Assembly (NCBI GenBank): GCA_903907925.1
Contig: CAIVQB010000020.1
Span: 1-64,000, forward strand
Length of the DNA stretch: 64,000 nt
Reading direction: 5' to 3'
Origin: an uncultured Verrucomicrobiota bacterium
GTDB lineage: Bacteria > Verrucomicrobiota > Verrucomicrobiia > Limisphaerales > UBA9464
The notes beneath the pieces are model-generated. The model did no database searches, had not been told where the DNA came from, and was given only the letters and a program-made list of their open reading frames with translations. The position numbers were made by a program, and so were the translations under genes. Positions 7,712 to 16,372 of this stretch are shown here, in pieces; the stretch's first letter is position 1; the number at the start of each line of letters is the position of its first letter.

Positions 7712-8725
7712 ATGCAGCCCGCCCGCAACTCTCTAAAGCTCGTTGCCTGCCCGCATTGCACCGCCAAGGTGTTCATTTCGGGTTCGCTCAACCCGCTGGA
7801 GAAGACGCCCTGCTCGAAATGCGGGGTGTCGATCATGATGCCCATGCAGCTCCGCCAGTTCGAGCTGCAGTCGGAAATCGCCTCGGGCGGGATGGGTACG
7901 GTCTACCGGTCGTTCGACACGACGCTGGGCCGGGTGGTGGCGGTGAAGTTGATGAAGGATGAGCTCGCGGCGGACGAGGACGCGGTGAACGCGTTTGCCG
8001 CCGAGGCCCGGGCCTGCGCGGCCCTCAATCACACCAACATCATCCACATCTACACCTTCGACCAGGAGGGATCGCACAAGTACCTGGTCATGGAACTGGC
8101 GGATGCCGGGAGTCTCGATGAACGGATCGAACTGCTGAAACGGCTGCCGGAACTCGACGTGCTCGACATCGGCATCAAGGTGGCCAGCGCGTTGGCGATC
8201 GCTCTCAAGCACGGCCTCCTTCATCTCGACATCAAGCCGGCCAACATCCTGTTCAATGCCGACGGCGAACCCAAGCTGGTGGATTTCGGGCTGGCGCGGA
8301 AGACCGACGCCGAAAAGGACGATTACGCACCGGTATACGGAACGCCCTACTACATCGCCCCCGAACGGGTTCAGCAGACGGGCGAAAGCTTCCTCAGCGA
8401 CCAGTATTCTCTGGCCGGCACGCTGTACCACTCCCTGGTCGGCCACGTGCCGTTCGAGGCACCCTCGGTGGATGAGGTCGTCGCGGCCCAGGTCCACACC
8501 CCGTTGGTGCCCGCCCATACGGTCGTGCCGGAAATCTCGCAGGCGACCGGTGACGCGCTCAGCCGGGCCATGGCCAAGAAGCCCGAGGAACGGTTCCAGA
8601 GCTACGAAGAATTCCGCATGGCCTTGGAGGCGGCCCGCAGCCAGTTGTTGATCCGTCAGTTCACCGGGCAGAATCCCGCCGGCGCCGCGGCACCGAGGGA
8701 AGGCCGCAGTTGGTGGAGGCGCTGA
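7712..8725 (+). CDS. Serine/threonine protein kinase with N-terminal zinc ribbon
   Basis: The 337-residue product opens with a zinc ribbon (C13-P-H-C16 and C34-S-K-C37) and continues as a Hanks-type kinase. It has the glycine loop SGGMGTVY (58-65), Lys79 of AVK, helix-C Glu98, the catalytic loop HLDIKPAN (171-178, Asp173), DFG (191-193) and APER. All catalytic residues are present, so it should be active. There is no transmembrane segment or sensor domain after the kinase; it ends in a short tail, so it is cytoplasmic. Its TGA overlaps the ATG of the next gene (TGATG), implying translational coupling to the CbiX-like protein. Substrate unknown. Confidence 0.9.
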   Translation: MQPARNSLKLVACPHCTAKVFISGSLNPLEKTPCSKCGVSIMMPMQLRQFELQSEIASGGMGTVYRSFDTTLGRVVAVKLMKDELAADEDAVNAFAAEARACAALNHTNIIHIYTFDQEGSHKYLVMELADAGSLDERIELLKRLPELDVLDIGIKVASALAIALKHGLLHLDIKPANILFNADGEPKLVDFGLARKTDAEKDDYAPVYGTPYYIAPERVQQTGESFLSDQYSLAGTLYHSLVGHVPFEAPSVDEVVAAQVHTPLVPAHTVVPEISQATGDALSRAMAKKPEERFQSYEEFRMALEAARSQLLIRQFTGQNPAGAAAPREGRSWWRR

Positions 8726-9600
8726 TGAGCGCCGATGCTGCCGAGTTTTCCGACGCGACACTGGTGCTGGTCGGTCACGGATCCACCCTGAACGCCGAGT
8801 CGGCGGATCCGACCCATCAGCACGCCGACGAACTGAGGCGACGGGGTCTTTTCGCCGAAGTACTGGAATGTTTCTGGAAGGAACACCCGATGATTTCCGG
8901 GGTTCTCCGGGGCGCGTTCACGCCGAGGGTGTTCATCGTTCCGCTCTTCATCAGTGACGGTTACTTCACCGAACAGGTGATTCCGCGGGAATTGGGTTTC
9001 TGTCGGAATGGCGAATCCGACTTTCCCCGCATTCAGGAACGGGTCGGTCAGAGGCTCCACTATTGCGGCCCGGTGGGAACTCATTCGAGCATGACCGGGG
9101 TGATCCTCGCGCGGGCTCGCGAGGTGATGGAACGAACCCCCGCCGGTGCGTCCGTGTGCCCGCCCGCCCCCGCGGAAACCGCGTTGTTCATCGCCGGCCA
9201 CGGCACCGGCAACAACGAGAATTCGCGCAAGGCGATTGAGCAGCAGGCCGAACGGATCGCCGCGATGGGATTGTACGCGGAGACTCATGCCGTGTTCATG
9301 GAGGAATCGCCGCGCATCGGTGATTGCTACGCCCTGGCCCGGGTTCCGAACCTGGTGATGGTCCCGTTCTTCATCAGCGACGGCTTGCACAGTTTCGAGG
9401 ACATCCCGGTGATGCTGGGCGAGCCGGAGTCCGAAGTGCAGGCCCGGTTGCGAGCCGGCCGGCCCACCTTTCCGAGTCCGGTCGAGCGGAATGGCAAGCG
9501 AGTGTGGTATTCGCAGGGAATCGGGACCGAGCCACTTTTGGCCGACGTGATCGTGGAGCGGGTTCGCGAACTGGCGGAGTTGCCGCCGCCGGTTCGATGA
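8725..9600 (+). CDS. Two-domain CbiX-type chelatase-like protein
   Basis: The 291-residue product holds two repeats of the CbiX (sirohydrochlorin chelatase) fold, each beginning with a metal-site histidine motif: LVLVGHGST (His18) and LFIAGHGTG near residue 150. Both halves also share the PLFISDGYF/PFFISDGLH phrase. CbiX enzymes insert cobalt or iron into sirohydrochlorin for cobalamin or siroheme. The adjacent divergent CobA-HemD fusion makes precursors for that step, which supports the assignment. Length is consistent with the long, duplicated form. The start ATG overlaps the kinase stop. The exact metal cannot be told from sequence. Confidence 0.8.
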   Translation: MSADAAEFSDATLVLVGHGSTLNAESADPTHQHADELRRRGLFAEVLECFWKEHPMISGVLRGAFTPRVFIVPLFISDGYFTEQVIPRELGFCRNGESDFPRIQERVGQRLHYCGPVGTHSSMTGVILARAREVMERTPAGASVCPPAPAETALFIAGHGTGNNENSRKAIEQQAERIAAMGLYAETHAVFMEESPRIGDCYALARVPNLVMVPFFISDGLHSFEDIPVMLGEPESEVQARLRAGRPTFPSPVERNGKRVWYSQGIGTEPLLADVIVERVRELAELPPPVR

Positions 9601-9644
9601 CATCCTGCTTTCCCTGCGCAGAGGCGCTCCCGTAGGTTCTCCCG

Positions 9645-10553
9645 GTGCACCTTGGAAAAATCACCCTCGTGGGTGTCGGTCTCTTGGGCGGTTCGCTGGG
9701 GCTCGCTGTTCAACGGCGGGGCCTGACCGGCGAGGTATTTGGATGGGTCCGGCGGGCGGCCTCGGTCGACGAATGCCTCAAGCTGGGGGTCGCTGGAACC
9801 GTGACCCGAAACGTCGCGACCGCCGTCGAAGGCGCCGATTGGATCATTCTTTGCAGCCCGATTGGCCGGATGCGGTCTCTGATGACCGACCTGCTTCCGT
9901 TCGTCAAACCCGACGCCATCATCACCGATGTTGGCAGCGTCAAGGCGTCGGTGGTGGACGAATTGGAACCGCTGGCGACCTCGGTGGGCGCCCATTTTAT
10001 CGGCAGCCATCCGATGACCGGATCGGAAAAATCCGGCGTGGCGGCAGCCCGGGCCGATCTGTTCGAGGGTGCCGTTTGCGTGATCACGCCGACCGCCCGG
10101 ACACCGCGGCTGGTGGTCGAACGGGTGACACAGCTTTGGACCGCGGTCGGCAGCCAGGTGGTGAGCCTGAGCCCCGATCGGCATGATGATCTGGTTGGCC
10201 GGTCGAGTCATCTGCCCCACGTGGCGGCAGCCGGTCTGGCCAACTACATCCTCAGTCCGGTGCATCCCGCCGAACAGGCGCGGCTGTGTGCCGGTGGATT
10301 CCGTGATACCACCCGGATTGCCGCCGGTTCGCCCGAGATGTGGCGCGACATCGCCCTGGCCAACCGGCGACATCTGTCGCGGGTGCTTGGGGTGTATCTC
10401 GAAGACCTGGCTGAATTCCGGCGAGCCCTGGATGAAGGCGACGCGGCGTGGGTGGAGGAATTTTTCGCCAATGCGAAAACCCGACGGGACGCCTGGGCGC
10501 AGAACCAGGAATCCCGGGAAGGGCCGTCCGAACACCGGCGCGATGCAGTTTGA
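9645..10553 (+). CDS. tyrA: Prephenate (or arogenate) dehydrogenase TyrA
   Basis: The 302-residue product has a nucleotide-binding start ITLVGVGLLGGSLGLAV, a core IITDVGSVKASV, the signature HFIGSHPMTGSEKSG with the catalytic-region His, and a helical C-terminal domain containing SSHLPHVAAAGLANY. It oxidatively decarboxylates prephenate or arogenate in tyrosine synthesis. The start is GTG 9645, 44 bases after the CbiX-like gene. aroA follows at once, so aromatic amino-acid genes are grouped. No ACT regulatory domain is present. Confidence 0.92.
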   Translation: MHLGKITLVGVGLLGGSLGLAVQRRGLTGEVFGWVRRAASVDECLKLGVAGTVTRNVATAVEGADWIILCSPIGRMRSLMTDLLPFVKPDAIITDVGSVKASVVDELEPLATSVGAHFIGSHPMTGSEKSGVAAARADLFEGAVCVITPTARTPRLVVERVTQLWTAVGSQVVSLSPDRHDDLVGRSSHLPHVAAAGLANYILSPVHPAEQARLCAGGFRDTTRIAAGSPEMWRDIALANRRHLSRVLGVYLEDLAEFRRALDEGDAAWVEEFFANAKTRRDAWAQNQESREGPSEHRRDAV

Positions 10554-10597
10554 TTCCGTCGGTTGGGCGTTCTCCACCCGATCCCATTTTATCTCCA

Positions 10598-11935
10598 GTG
10601 CCCCTCCCTGAACTGATCGAAGTGATTCCGCTACCCGGCCCGGTACAGGCCCGGGTGACCGTGCCCGGATCCAAAAGCATCACCAATCGTGCATTGGTTC
10701 TCGCGGCGCTGGCACGGGGGACGACGACCCTCCGCGGTGCCCTGTGGAGCGAGGATACCGAGGCCATGGTGGACGCATTGCGCCGGCTGGGATTCGGGGT
10801 CGAGGTGGAGTTCGACCCGCACGAAACGGCGAACCGAACGCTGTGGGTAGATGGGCAGGGGGGACGCATCCCGCCCGGCGGCACGGCGGAGCAACCGCTG
10901 GAACTGTTCGTCGGCAACGCCGGAACGGCAGCCCGTTTCCTGTCGGCATTGGTCTGCCTGGGTTCCGGAGCGTATCGGTTGAGTGGTGTCCCGCGGATGC
11001 ACGAGCGTCCGCAGGCCGCGTTGATGGACGCTCTGCGACGATTGGGTTACCGGGTCGATTCGTCCAACAACCGGCTTCCCGCCGTCATTTTCGGTGACGG
11101 ATCGCGGCCGGGCCGGGTGGAGGTGGCGGTCGGGGAAAGTTCGCAGTTCGCCAGCGCCCTGTTGTTGTCGGCGGCGGTGGGTGGCTGGGAGGTGGTGGTG
11201 GACGGCGGGGATGAGGAAGAATTGCCCTACGTGGAGATGACCCGCCAATTGGTCGCCACCTTTCCGCGGGAGGGGGGCGAATTTCAAATTGAACCGGACG
11301 CCTCCAGCGGCAGTTATTTTTGGGCGGCGGATGGATTGAATCCCGACCCGCGCGGAATCTCGACCGTCACTGTCGCGAACTGGCCGACGTCGGGATGGCA
11401 GATTGACCAGCAATCACCGCTGGTTTGTTCCACTTTGAGGGATTTGCCGTCCTCTGCCGGCGTCCTACCGCGGCAGATTTCACGTCAGCGGGATCTGGGT
11501 GACGGCATCATGACGGCGATTGTCGCCGCGGCTGCGATTGCTCCCGAGCCCATCCATTTCGCTGACCTCGGTCGGTTGCGGTTGCAGGAATGCGAACGGG
11601 TAGTGGCGCTGCGGACGGAATTGACGAAGTGCGGCGCGCGGGTCGCGGAGCAGGGAGATACGCTGATTGTCACGCCCGGAGAACCGTTGCACGGTGCGCG
11701 GATCGAAACCTACAACGATCATCGGATGGCGATGTGTTTTGCGACCCTTGGCTTGAAAGTGCCCGGTCTGAAAATCCACAATCCGGCGTGCGTCAAAAAG
11801 ACCTTCCCCAATTTCTTCCAAAAGTTGCACGCCCCCGCCCCCGATGGATTAGGAGCGGAGATCTGGGAATGCGATCAGATCTCCGGTCGTCGGGTCCGGC
11901 CGTTGGTCAACGCTGACGATTTATTTGCCGCGTGA
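10598..11935 (+). CDS. aroA: 3-phosphoshikimate 1-carboxyvinyltransferase (EPSP synthase)
   Basis: The 445-residue enzyme transfers enolpyruvyl from PEP to shikimate-3-phosphate. Motifs visible are VPGSKSITNRAL near residues 22-33, LFVGNAGTAARF, the centre DGGDEEELPYVEMT, YNDHRMAMCFA, and CVKKTFPNFF near the end, all usual for AroA. Start GTG 10598 fits the family N-terminus; an in-frame upstream extension to 10448 overlaps tyrA and has no AroA likeness. Its TGA overlaps the GTG of cmk (GTGA), a frequent neighbour that signals translational coupling. Confidence 0.95.
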   Translation: MPLPELIEVIPLPGPVQARVTVPGSKSITNRALVLAALARGTTTLRGALWSEDTEAMVDALRRLGFGVEVEFDPHETANRTLWVDGQGGRIPPGGTAEQPLELFVGNAGTAARFLSALVCLGSGAYRLSGVPRMHERPQAALMDALRRLGYRVDSSNNRLPAVIFGDGSRPGRVEVAVGESSQFASALLLSAAVGGWEVVVDGGDEEELPYVEMTRQLVATFPREGGEFQIEPDASSGSYFWAADGLNPDPRGISTVTVANWPTSGWQIDQQSPLVCSTLRDLPSSAGVLPRQISRQRDLGDGIMTAIVAAAAIAPEPIHFADLGRLRLQECERVVALRTELTKCGARVAEQGDTLIVTPGEPLHGARIETYNDHRMAMCFATLGLKVPGLKIHNPACVKKTFPNFFQKLHAPAPDGLGAEIWECDQISGRRVRPLVNADDLFAA

Positions 11936-12687
11936 GCGCCTCTCCCCTCATCAGTGGATCTTCCACCCGCACCGTCAACGGACTCTCCCTGCCGCAGGTG
12001 GTGGCAGTGGATGGACCGAGCGCTTCGGGCAAAGGAACCCTGTCCCGCAAACTCGCCCAGGCCCTCGGCTACACTTACGTCGATTCCGGCGCGATGTACC
12101 GGACGCTGGCGTGGTATTGCCTGAAGCAGGAGGTGCCATTGCCGGCTGCCGCGGGATTGAACGCCACCACCGAGCGGCCGGTGGTGAACGCACTGCGGCG
12201 TTGGAAGGCTGAGTTGCGAAAGGTCAACGGCGCGGTGTGGCTCCATGTCGACGGATATTTTCCGGAAAAAGAGATTCGTACCGACGCGGTCGAGCGGGCG
12301 GTTCCGGTCATCGCCCAGATCGGCAAGGTCCGTGACTGGATGGTGGCCCGGCAGCGCGACTGCATGCAGTTCGGTCCGCTGGTGATGGAAGGCCGTGATA
12401 TAGGGACGGAGGTTTTCCCACTGGCCCCGGTGAAGTTTTTTCTCGACGCCAATCCGGAGGCCCGCGCCGAGCGGATGCAGGGACGTGGAAATCAGGCGGG
12501 AACGGAACGCGACAAACTGGACATGACGCGGAAGAAGGGCACCTTGATTCCGGCTCTGGACGCGCTGCGGGTCGACAACACGGGACAGACGGTCGAGGAA
12601 ACTTTCGCCGTATTGATGAAGCACGTCCGGTCGCGGCTGAATATGGGCCAGCCCGGAGCTCCCGGCAGTTCACCGACTCCTTCCTGA
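11932..12687 (+). CDS. cmk: Cytidylate kinase
   Basis: The 251-residue product phosphorylates CMP/dCMP. It has the P-loop DGPSASGKGTLSRK, then YVDSGAMYRTLAWY and the later signature VMEGRDIGTEVFP, followed by FFLDANPEARAERM. These are the standard Cmk signatures. Start GTG 11932 overlaps the aroA stop. About 15 residues precede the P-loop strand, slightly longer than usual. Confidence 0.93.
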   Translation: MSASPLISGSSTRTVNGLSLPQVVAVDGPSASGKGTLSRKLAQALGYTYVDSGAMYRTLAWYCLKQEVPLPAAAGLNATTERPVVNALRRWKAELRKVNGAVWLHVDGYFPEKEIRTDAVERAVPVIAQIGKVRDWMVARQRDCMQFGPLVMEGRDIGTEVFPLAPVKFFLDANPEARAERMQGRGNQAGTERDKLDMTRKKGTLIPALDALRVDNTGQTVEETFAVLMKHVRSRLNMGQPGAPGSSPTPS

Positions 12688-12692
12688 ACCTC

Positions 12693-14420
12693 GTGACACA
12701 CCCCTTTCGACGGCTGGCGGCTTTCGTTTTCCTGTGGATCGGTTGCTCCACCGTCGTCCGCGCCGCTTCGGTCCCGATTGCCGAGACACCCAATTCCGAG
12801 GCGGCCGAGGTCGTGGTGGTCTACTCCCGGCAGTCGGCCGAATCGAAATCGGTCGCCGACTACTACGCGGCGAAACGTGGCGTGCCCCTGGATCAGGTCA
12901 TCGGCCTCAATGTGCCGCCGAGTGAAAACATCACCCGCCCGGACTATGAGCGGTTGATTCAGGATGAGCTGATTCACCAACTGCGGGAACGCAGGTTGAC
13001 CGAGTTCAACACGGATATTTCGCCATCCCGTCCGGGCCATCCCGGCAGGGTTCTTTACCGGGCCACATCCTCGCGGGTTCGATATATCGCCCTGTGCTGG
13101 GGCATGCCGTACCGGATTCAGCACGATGCGGGCTACGATCCGTTGCATCAGGAGGAGGCCTTCAAGTTGATCCCCGCCCATCTGCAGCGGGACGAGGGAT
13201 CGGTCGACGGCGAGCTCTCCATTTTGCCCGTCGCCGGGCGCACGACGGCCTGGGGTCCTATTCGAAACCCCACCTATACCACCACCAACCTGTCGGTGAT
13301 CCATCCCACCAACGGGATCTTCATGGTGACCCGCCTGGACGGCCCATCACCGGCCATTGCGAAGGGCCTGGTCGACAAGGCGCTGATCGCCGAACGCGAC
13401 GGTCTCAACGGTCGCGCCTATTTCGATCTTCGAGGTCTGACCGGCGGTGCATACGCGGTCGGTGACCAATGGATCACCAACGCGGCGACGGTGGCCAAGC
13501 GGTTTGGCTACGAGACCACGGTGGATTCCAAACCGGAGACGTTCAACACGGCCCAGCCCTTTGCCCAAGTGGCTCTGTACGCCGGATGGTACATGGATCA
13601 CGTCGACGGCCCCTTCGCCCTGCCGGTGGTGGAATTCATGCCGGGCGCCATCGCGTATCATCTGCATTCGTACAGCGCCTATTGGATCCGCTCTGCCGAG
13701 AACAACTGGGTGGGACCGCTTCTGGCCAAGGGCGTCACCGTCACCCTGGGCTGCATCGAGGAGCCCTACCTCGAACTCACGCCCAACATCGGTGTCTTCT
13801 TCGAACGCCTGGCCTATCAGCAGGGGACGGTGGGTGAGGCCGCTGTGGCGTGTCAGCCGGTGTTTTCCTGGCAGACGGTGGTGATCGGGGACCCGTTGTA
13901 CCGGCCGTTTCTTCACAACCCCATCGAATGGGAGAAGATTCATGCCGCCGAGGGCAATCCCGCCGTGGAATGGGACGTGATTCGCAAGGTGAACGTTCAC
14001 CTCCTCAACCAACGTGACCCCGTGGTGCTCCGGAACTATCTCATCGAGCAGCCGTTTTCCACCAACAGCGCCGTGGTCGCCGAGAAGATCGCCCACATGT
14101 TTTCCGACGCCGGCCAGGTCCGGCCGGCCGTCGAATGGGGACAACGTTCGATCAAGGCGGGCGGAACCCCGCAGCAACGCAGCCACCTGCTGCGGCAGAT
14201 CGCGGAGTGGCAATTGGGCGTCGACGCAAAGGGAGCCATGGCCACCTTTGAGGCCTTCCATCGCGAGTTTCCCGGGCACCCCGAAATCCTCCGGGTCCTG
14301 GGTCAGCAACTGGAGCTGGCCCAAACGTTGAAGCGGTCCTCGGATGTACAACGGCTCAAGTCCGCCATTGCCCGCATCCAGGCGGCCGCGACCAATCACG
14401 TCGAAGCGAAACCGCAGTAG
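12693..14420 (+). CDS. Secreted TIGR03790-family protein with TPR-like tail
   Basis: The 575-residue product has a signal peptide (RRLAAFVFLWIGCSTVVRAA). The core matches the TIGR03790 pattern: VVVVYSRQSAESKSVADYY and AAKRGVPLDQVIGLNVP, then YIALCWGMPYRI, a segment YFDLRGLTGGAYAVGD, and GAIAYHLHSYSA near residue 320. The last 150 residues are helical and resemble TPR repeats (WGQRSIKAGGTP, LRQIAEWQLGVDAKGAMATF). Members of this family are found in planctomycetes and Verrucomicrobiota and have no assigned activity. Start GTG 12693 lies 5 bases after cmk. It is the last gene of the forward run. Confidence 0.75.
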   Translation: MTHPFRRLAAFVFLWIGCSTVVRAASVPIAETPNSEAAEVVVVYSRQSAESKSVADYYAAKRGVPLDQVIGLNVPPSENITRPDYERLIQDELIHQLRERRLTEFNTDISPSRPGHPGRVLYRATSSRVRYIALCWGMPYRIQHDAGYDPLHQEEAFKLIPAHLQRDEGSVDGELSILPVAGRTTAWGPIRNPTYTTTNLSVIHPTNGIFMVTRLDGPSPAIAKGLVDKALIAERDGLNGRAYFDLRGLTGGAYAVGDQWITNAATVAKRFGYETTVDSKPETFNTAQPFAQVALYAGWYMDHVDGPFALPVVEFMPGAIAYHLHSYSAYWIRSAENNWVGPLLAKGVTVTLGCIEEPYLELTPNIGVFFERLAYQQGTVGEAAVACQPVFSWQTVVIGDPLYRPFLHNPIEWEKIHAAEGNPAVEWDVIRKVNVHLLNQRDPVVLRNYLIEQPFSTNSAVVAEKIAHMFSDAGQVRPAVEWGQRSIKAGGTPQQRSHLLRQIAEWQLGVDAKGAMATFEAFHREFPGHPEILRVLGQQLELAQTLKRSSDVQRLKSAIARIQAAATNHVEAKPQ

Positions 14421-14438
14421 TGTTCGACGGGTTGCCAG

Positions 14439-14680
14439 GGGCACATCTTGACACTGCCCCCCGGACGCCGCGCTCCAGGGCGGGGAAGGCAAGCCTTCCG
14501 CTGTTCTCAGGGCCAACGGCCCGGCCCCATACCAGCCTTGGGCACCGCCCAAGGTGGAGGGCCCGGTTCCACCCGAGCCCCATATTCGTTTTGGTACGCG
14601 GTGGATCGGCCGTCGTGAGTCGGATGCATGCCCAACGTTGTTCCAACGGGCTTCCATAGGGGCAGTGTCAAGATGTGCCC
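14439..14680. mobile_element. 242-bp MITE with perfect 22-bp inverted ends and 9-bp target duplication
   Basis: Left end 14439-14460 (GGGCACATCTTGACACTGCC plus CC) is the exact reverse complement of the right end 14659-14680. GGTTGCCAG occurs directly outside each end (14430-14438 and 14681-14689), the expected target-site duplication. The interior has further palindromes (GGAAGGCAAGCCTTCC; CCTTGGGCACCGCCCAAGG) and a 28-bp repeat (14555-14582) also found at 20752, 20862 and 48035. It encodes no convincing protein, so it would have to be moved by a transposase elsewhere. Confidence 0.9.
14555..14582 (+). repeat. 28-bp palindromic repeat, family B copy 1
   Basis: TGGAGGGCCCGGTTCCACCC followed by GAGCCCCA, inside the MITE. 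It differs by 2 bases from the identical copies at 20862-20889 (reverse) and 48035-48062. Confidence 0.7.
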
Positions 14681-14718
14681 GGTTGCCAGCCGGAACGATT
14701 CGGAGGGAGCCGCCAAGG

Positions 14719-14788
14719 GACGCAAATTCACAGATTTGGACGGAATCAACAGAACGAACCGGATCGGATCAGCACTTTGGGAATCCGT
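14719..14788 (+). repeat. Dispersed intergenic repeat, family A copy 2
   Basis: Contains GGACGGAATCAACAGAACGA then ACCGGATCGGATCAGCACTT and TGGGAATCC, the same order of blocks as the copies at 7451 and 31079. It lies beside the MITE and upstream of the prmA stop. The bases from 14789 to 14828 show nothing else. Confidence 0.6.
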
Positions 14789-14828
14789 TCTAATCTTTCC
14801 CAATCGGTGTCCATTCTCCGGTCCCAGT

Positions 14829-15749
14829 TCAGCGTTCGCGGAACAGTCCCGAACGCCATTCTCGATCCGTTTTGGCGCGAACCATCCGCCATCCTTCGGT
14901 GGCATAGGCCGCGGCGACTTCGTTGAATTGAGTGGCCAGGATTCCGGCCAGAACAAGAGAGCCACCCGGCTTCACACGGGCCAGGATCCGATGACGGTGG
15001 GCGATCAAGAGGTCGGAGATCAGGTTGGCACAGACCACGTCAAACCGGTCTCTGGTTCGCGCTGGAAGCCGGGTCACGTCCGCCAGCTTGGGACGGACCG
15101 TTTCCGCGACGTCATTGAGGCGGGCGTTTTCCGCGGTGATACGGACGCAATCCGGATCGAAATCGAAGGCTTCGACCGGTCCATATCCCAGCTTCGCCGC
15201 GGCAATCGCCAGAATCCCGGTGCCAGTTCCCATGTCCATCAGGGAGGGCCGGTCTGCCGTGCGGCGTAAGGCGGCGACCTGCGACAGGCAAAAATTTGTC
15301 GTCGCATGCTGCCCGGTTCCGAAACTGAGTCCCGGGTCCAGCAGCACGACCTGCTGGCCTTTCTTTGGGACCCGACGGCTCCACGTGGGTTTCACCAGCA
15401 GGGTGGGACCGATCTCGATCGGCTTGAAATGCCGCTTCCACGATTCGCTCCAATCCTGCGGCGGAACCGTGCGAATCGAAATCCGCCCGGGATCAATCTC
15501 GTGGCCCTCCTCGCGGGCTTCGATCAAGGCCTCCCGCAGCAATGCGCGGGTCTCGACGGTTTCCGCGACCGGCAGGGACCAGTAAACGCTTACCGTTGAG
15601 AGGCCGGTGGCCGCCTCGGTGTAGATGCCGGGCTGTTGACCGAATTCCCGTTTCAACACCGCCACCGCGGCGTCCTCGCCCTCCGGTCGGGTGACGATGG
15701 CGATCTGGCGGAGCGGGGCGGACTTTGATTTTACGGAAGATCGCGCCAT
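14829..15749 (-). CDS. prmA: Ribosomal protein L11 methyltransferase PrmA
   Basis: The 306-residue product trimethylates ribosomal protein L11 using SAM. Motifs are FGTGQHATTNFC, the SAM loop MDMGTGTGILAIAAAKLG, FDFDPDCVRITAENA and CANLISDLL (usual position of the catalytic N[IL]L region). The N-terminal substrate-recognition domain of about 110 residues is present (TVPPQDWSESWKRHFKPIEI). ATG 15749 overlaps the end of the phosphatase gene by 19 bases. Confidence 0.92.
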   Translation of the reverse strand: MARSSVKSKSAPLRQIAIVTRPEGEDAAVAVLKREFGQQPGIYTEAATGLSTVSVYWSLPVAETVETRALLREALIEAREEGHEIDPGRISIRTVPPQDWSESWKRHFKPIEIGPTLLVKPTWSRRVPKKGQQVVLLDPGLSFGTGQHATTNFCLSQVAALRRTADRPSLMDMGTGTGILAIAAAKLGYGPVEAFDFDPDCVRITAENARLNDVAETVRPKLADVTRLPARTRDRFDVVCANLISDLLIAHRHRILARVKPGGSLVLAGILATQFNEVAAAYATEGWRMVRAKTDREWRSGLFRER

Positions 15750-16372
15750 GGGGTGAAATTCAACAATTGGAGTTCGTTCCTGAGTTTTCCGCCCTTGGTG
15801 ACGCCGACATCCACCCGGGTCACGCCGGCATAATCGATTTCGATGCATTCAAACCAGCGCAGCGGTTGGTTCAACAACACCGACAACAGGCCTCGAATCA
15901 CTCCGCCATGGCAGAAGACCGCGACGGTGCGGCCCGCCGGTCCGGTCACGATCTGCTGAAGCGCGAGGTTGAGCCGGCCCAGGAAGTGTTCGATGGATTC
16001 CGCGCCGGCGACGTGGTTCTGCTCGAGATGATGCAACCAGTCATACGCCGACATGCCAAACCGTTGTTCGACCTCATTCCAGCCGAAGCCGGTCCAGTCA
16101 CCGAAATCGATTTCGCGCAGCCCGGGGATCACCACTGGATTACCGGAAAAATGGCGGCGGAACGGTTCGTAGGTCAGTTCGACCCGGCGCATCGGGCTGA
16201 GATAAACGGCGTCGAATGCGGTCCGGGCCAGCCAGCCGGCGAGGCGTTCGGACTGTTGATGGCCGGCCGGCGACAGTTCCATGTCGATCCGGCTGCCGCC
16301 GAAGATACGGTGATAGCGGGATTCCACCTCGCCATGCCGGATGAAATAGACCCGGGTCGGATCGGGGTTCAT
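15731..16372 (-). CDS. Histidine phosphatase superfamily protein
   Basis: The 213-residue product has the branch-1 histidine phosphatase signature YFIRHGEVE near residues 8-16 with catalytic His, a second arginine in SPMRRVELTY, the acid residue in REIDFGDWTG, and the second catalytic His in VAVFCHGGVIRG. The DFGDWTG phrase is typical of alpha-ribazole phosphatase (CobC) and of phosphoglycerate-mutase-like enzymes, so the substrate is undecided. It overlaps RNase PH by 4 bases and PrmA by 19. Confidence 0.85.
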   Translation of the reverse strand: MNPDPTRVYFIRHGEVESRYHRIFGGSRIDMELSPAGHQQSERLAGWLARTAFDAVYLSPMRRVELTYEPFRRHFSGNPVVIPGLREIDFGDWTGFGWNEVEQRFGMSAYDWLHHLEQNHVAGAESIEHFLGRLNLALQQIVTGPAGRTVAVFCHGGVIRGLLSVLLNQPLRWFECIEIDYAGVTRVDVGVTKGGKLRNELQLLNFTPWRDLP

